Assembly (NCBI GenBank): GCA_001604185.1
Contig: LVAV01000032.1
Coordinates: 1 to 64,000, forward strand
Reading direction: 5' to 3'
DNA: 64,000 nt
DNA from: Clostridiales bacterium Firm_16
Lineage (GTDB): Bacteria; Bacillota; Clostridia; Saccharofermentanales; Saccharofermentanaceae
In this document: piece after piece, positions 63,954-64,000 of the stretch
How the letters are laid out: every line of letters starts with the position of its first letter
How positions within the stretch are numbered: the stretch's first letter is position 1
The notes under the pieces: generated by a model
The model's database searches: none
What the model saw: only the letters and a program-made list of their open reading frames with translations
Told to the model about the DNA's origin: nothing
Program-made: the position numbers and the translations under genes

Positions 63954-64000
63954 GATTCACTGTCCTCCTGTGTTTCTGAACTCGGAAGCTGTCTGTCTTT
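63950..64000 (-). CDS. C-terminal end of an upstream gene (partial)
   Basis: The minus strand reads an open frame ending QLPSSETQEDSES followed by TGA, which overlaps the HutP-family ATG as ATGA. That coupling pattern is frequent in this genome, so this is probably the tail of the next gene. Too little is present to name it. Confidence 0.45.
   Translation of the reverse strand, partial: KDRQLPSSETQEDSES

Noticed and set aside
1-64000. Prophage, transposon or toxin-antitoxin system
   Set aside because: No transposase, integrase, phage structural gene, target-site repeats or toxin-antitoxin pair could be recognised on either strand.

Overview
The window looks like chromosomal DNA of a Bacillota (Firmicutes) anaerobe of the class Clostridia. 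The grounds are a Gram-positive PolC, AGGAGG-type ribosome binding sites, a T-box riboswitch, an infC-rpmI-rplT operon with an attenuator, an IspH/ribosomal protein S1 fusion typical of Clostridia, and a PASTA-type PrkC/PrpC pair. A lipid-anchored GH10 xylanase and Pro/Thr-linker surface proteins suggest a fibre-associated (rumen- or gut-like) organism; the species cannot be named from the sequence. I see no phage, insertion sequence, CRISPR array or rRNA. Nearly all genes lie on the minus strand.

Layout: (1) 1-6.7 kb holds the xylanase with a promoter and palindromic operator, a DtxR-type regulator, two small membrane-anchored proteins, a zinc-ribbon membrane protein, tRNA-Pro(CGG) and a plus-strand lipoprotein. 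(2) 6.7-13.9 kb holds thrS with a T-box leader and a 1678-residue secreted modular protein (leucine-rich repeats, Ig-like, PASTA and Fn3 modules joined by PTPTNT linkers). (3) 14-20.4 kb holds an ADP-ribosylglycohydrolase and a likely operon of acyltransferase, ABC exporter, phosphatidylserine decarboxylase, a second zinc-ribbon membrane protein and a small lipoprotein. (4) 20.6-27 kb holds infC-rpmI-rplT, an rRNA methyltransferase, two RCK proteins, a KtrB/TrkH channel and citrate synthase. (5) 27.2-28.4 kb is a lone plus-strand aminotransferase.

(6) 28.4-51.1 kb is a dense housekeeping region, given here in transcription order: pyrH, frr, uppS, cdsA, dxr, rseP, ispG, polC, priA, def, fmt, rsmB, rlmN, prpC, prkC, rsgA, rpe, thiN. 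Many neighbours overlap by 1 to 8 bases, so translational coupling is likely. Isoprenoid (dxr, ispG, uppS, ispH), phospholipid (cdsA, psd) and wall-sensing (prkC/prpC) functions sit with translation genes. (7) 51.2-55.2 kb holds a histidine phosphatase, a membrane protein and two NlpC/P60 wall hydrolases. (8) 55.4-64 kb holds rpsB-tsf, a divergent PepV-type dipeptidase, a third NlpC/P60 hydrolase, ispH-rpsA, cmk and a HutP-family protein.

The strongest unexplained signals are a 20-base promoter element shared by two wall hydrolases and, more loosely, by a small membrane protein 50 kb away; the architecture of the giant PT-linker protein, with recently duplicated modules and linker cysteines; an ATC start for infC; a PrkC kinase whose outer part ends in an InlB/Flg_new-like domain and a Pro/Thr tail; and an orphan plus-strand promoter feeding a hairpin at 20.6 kb.
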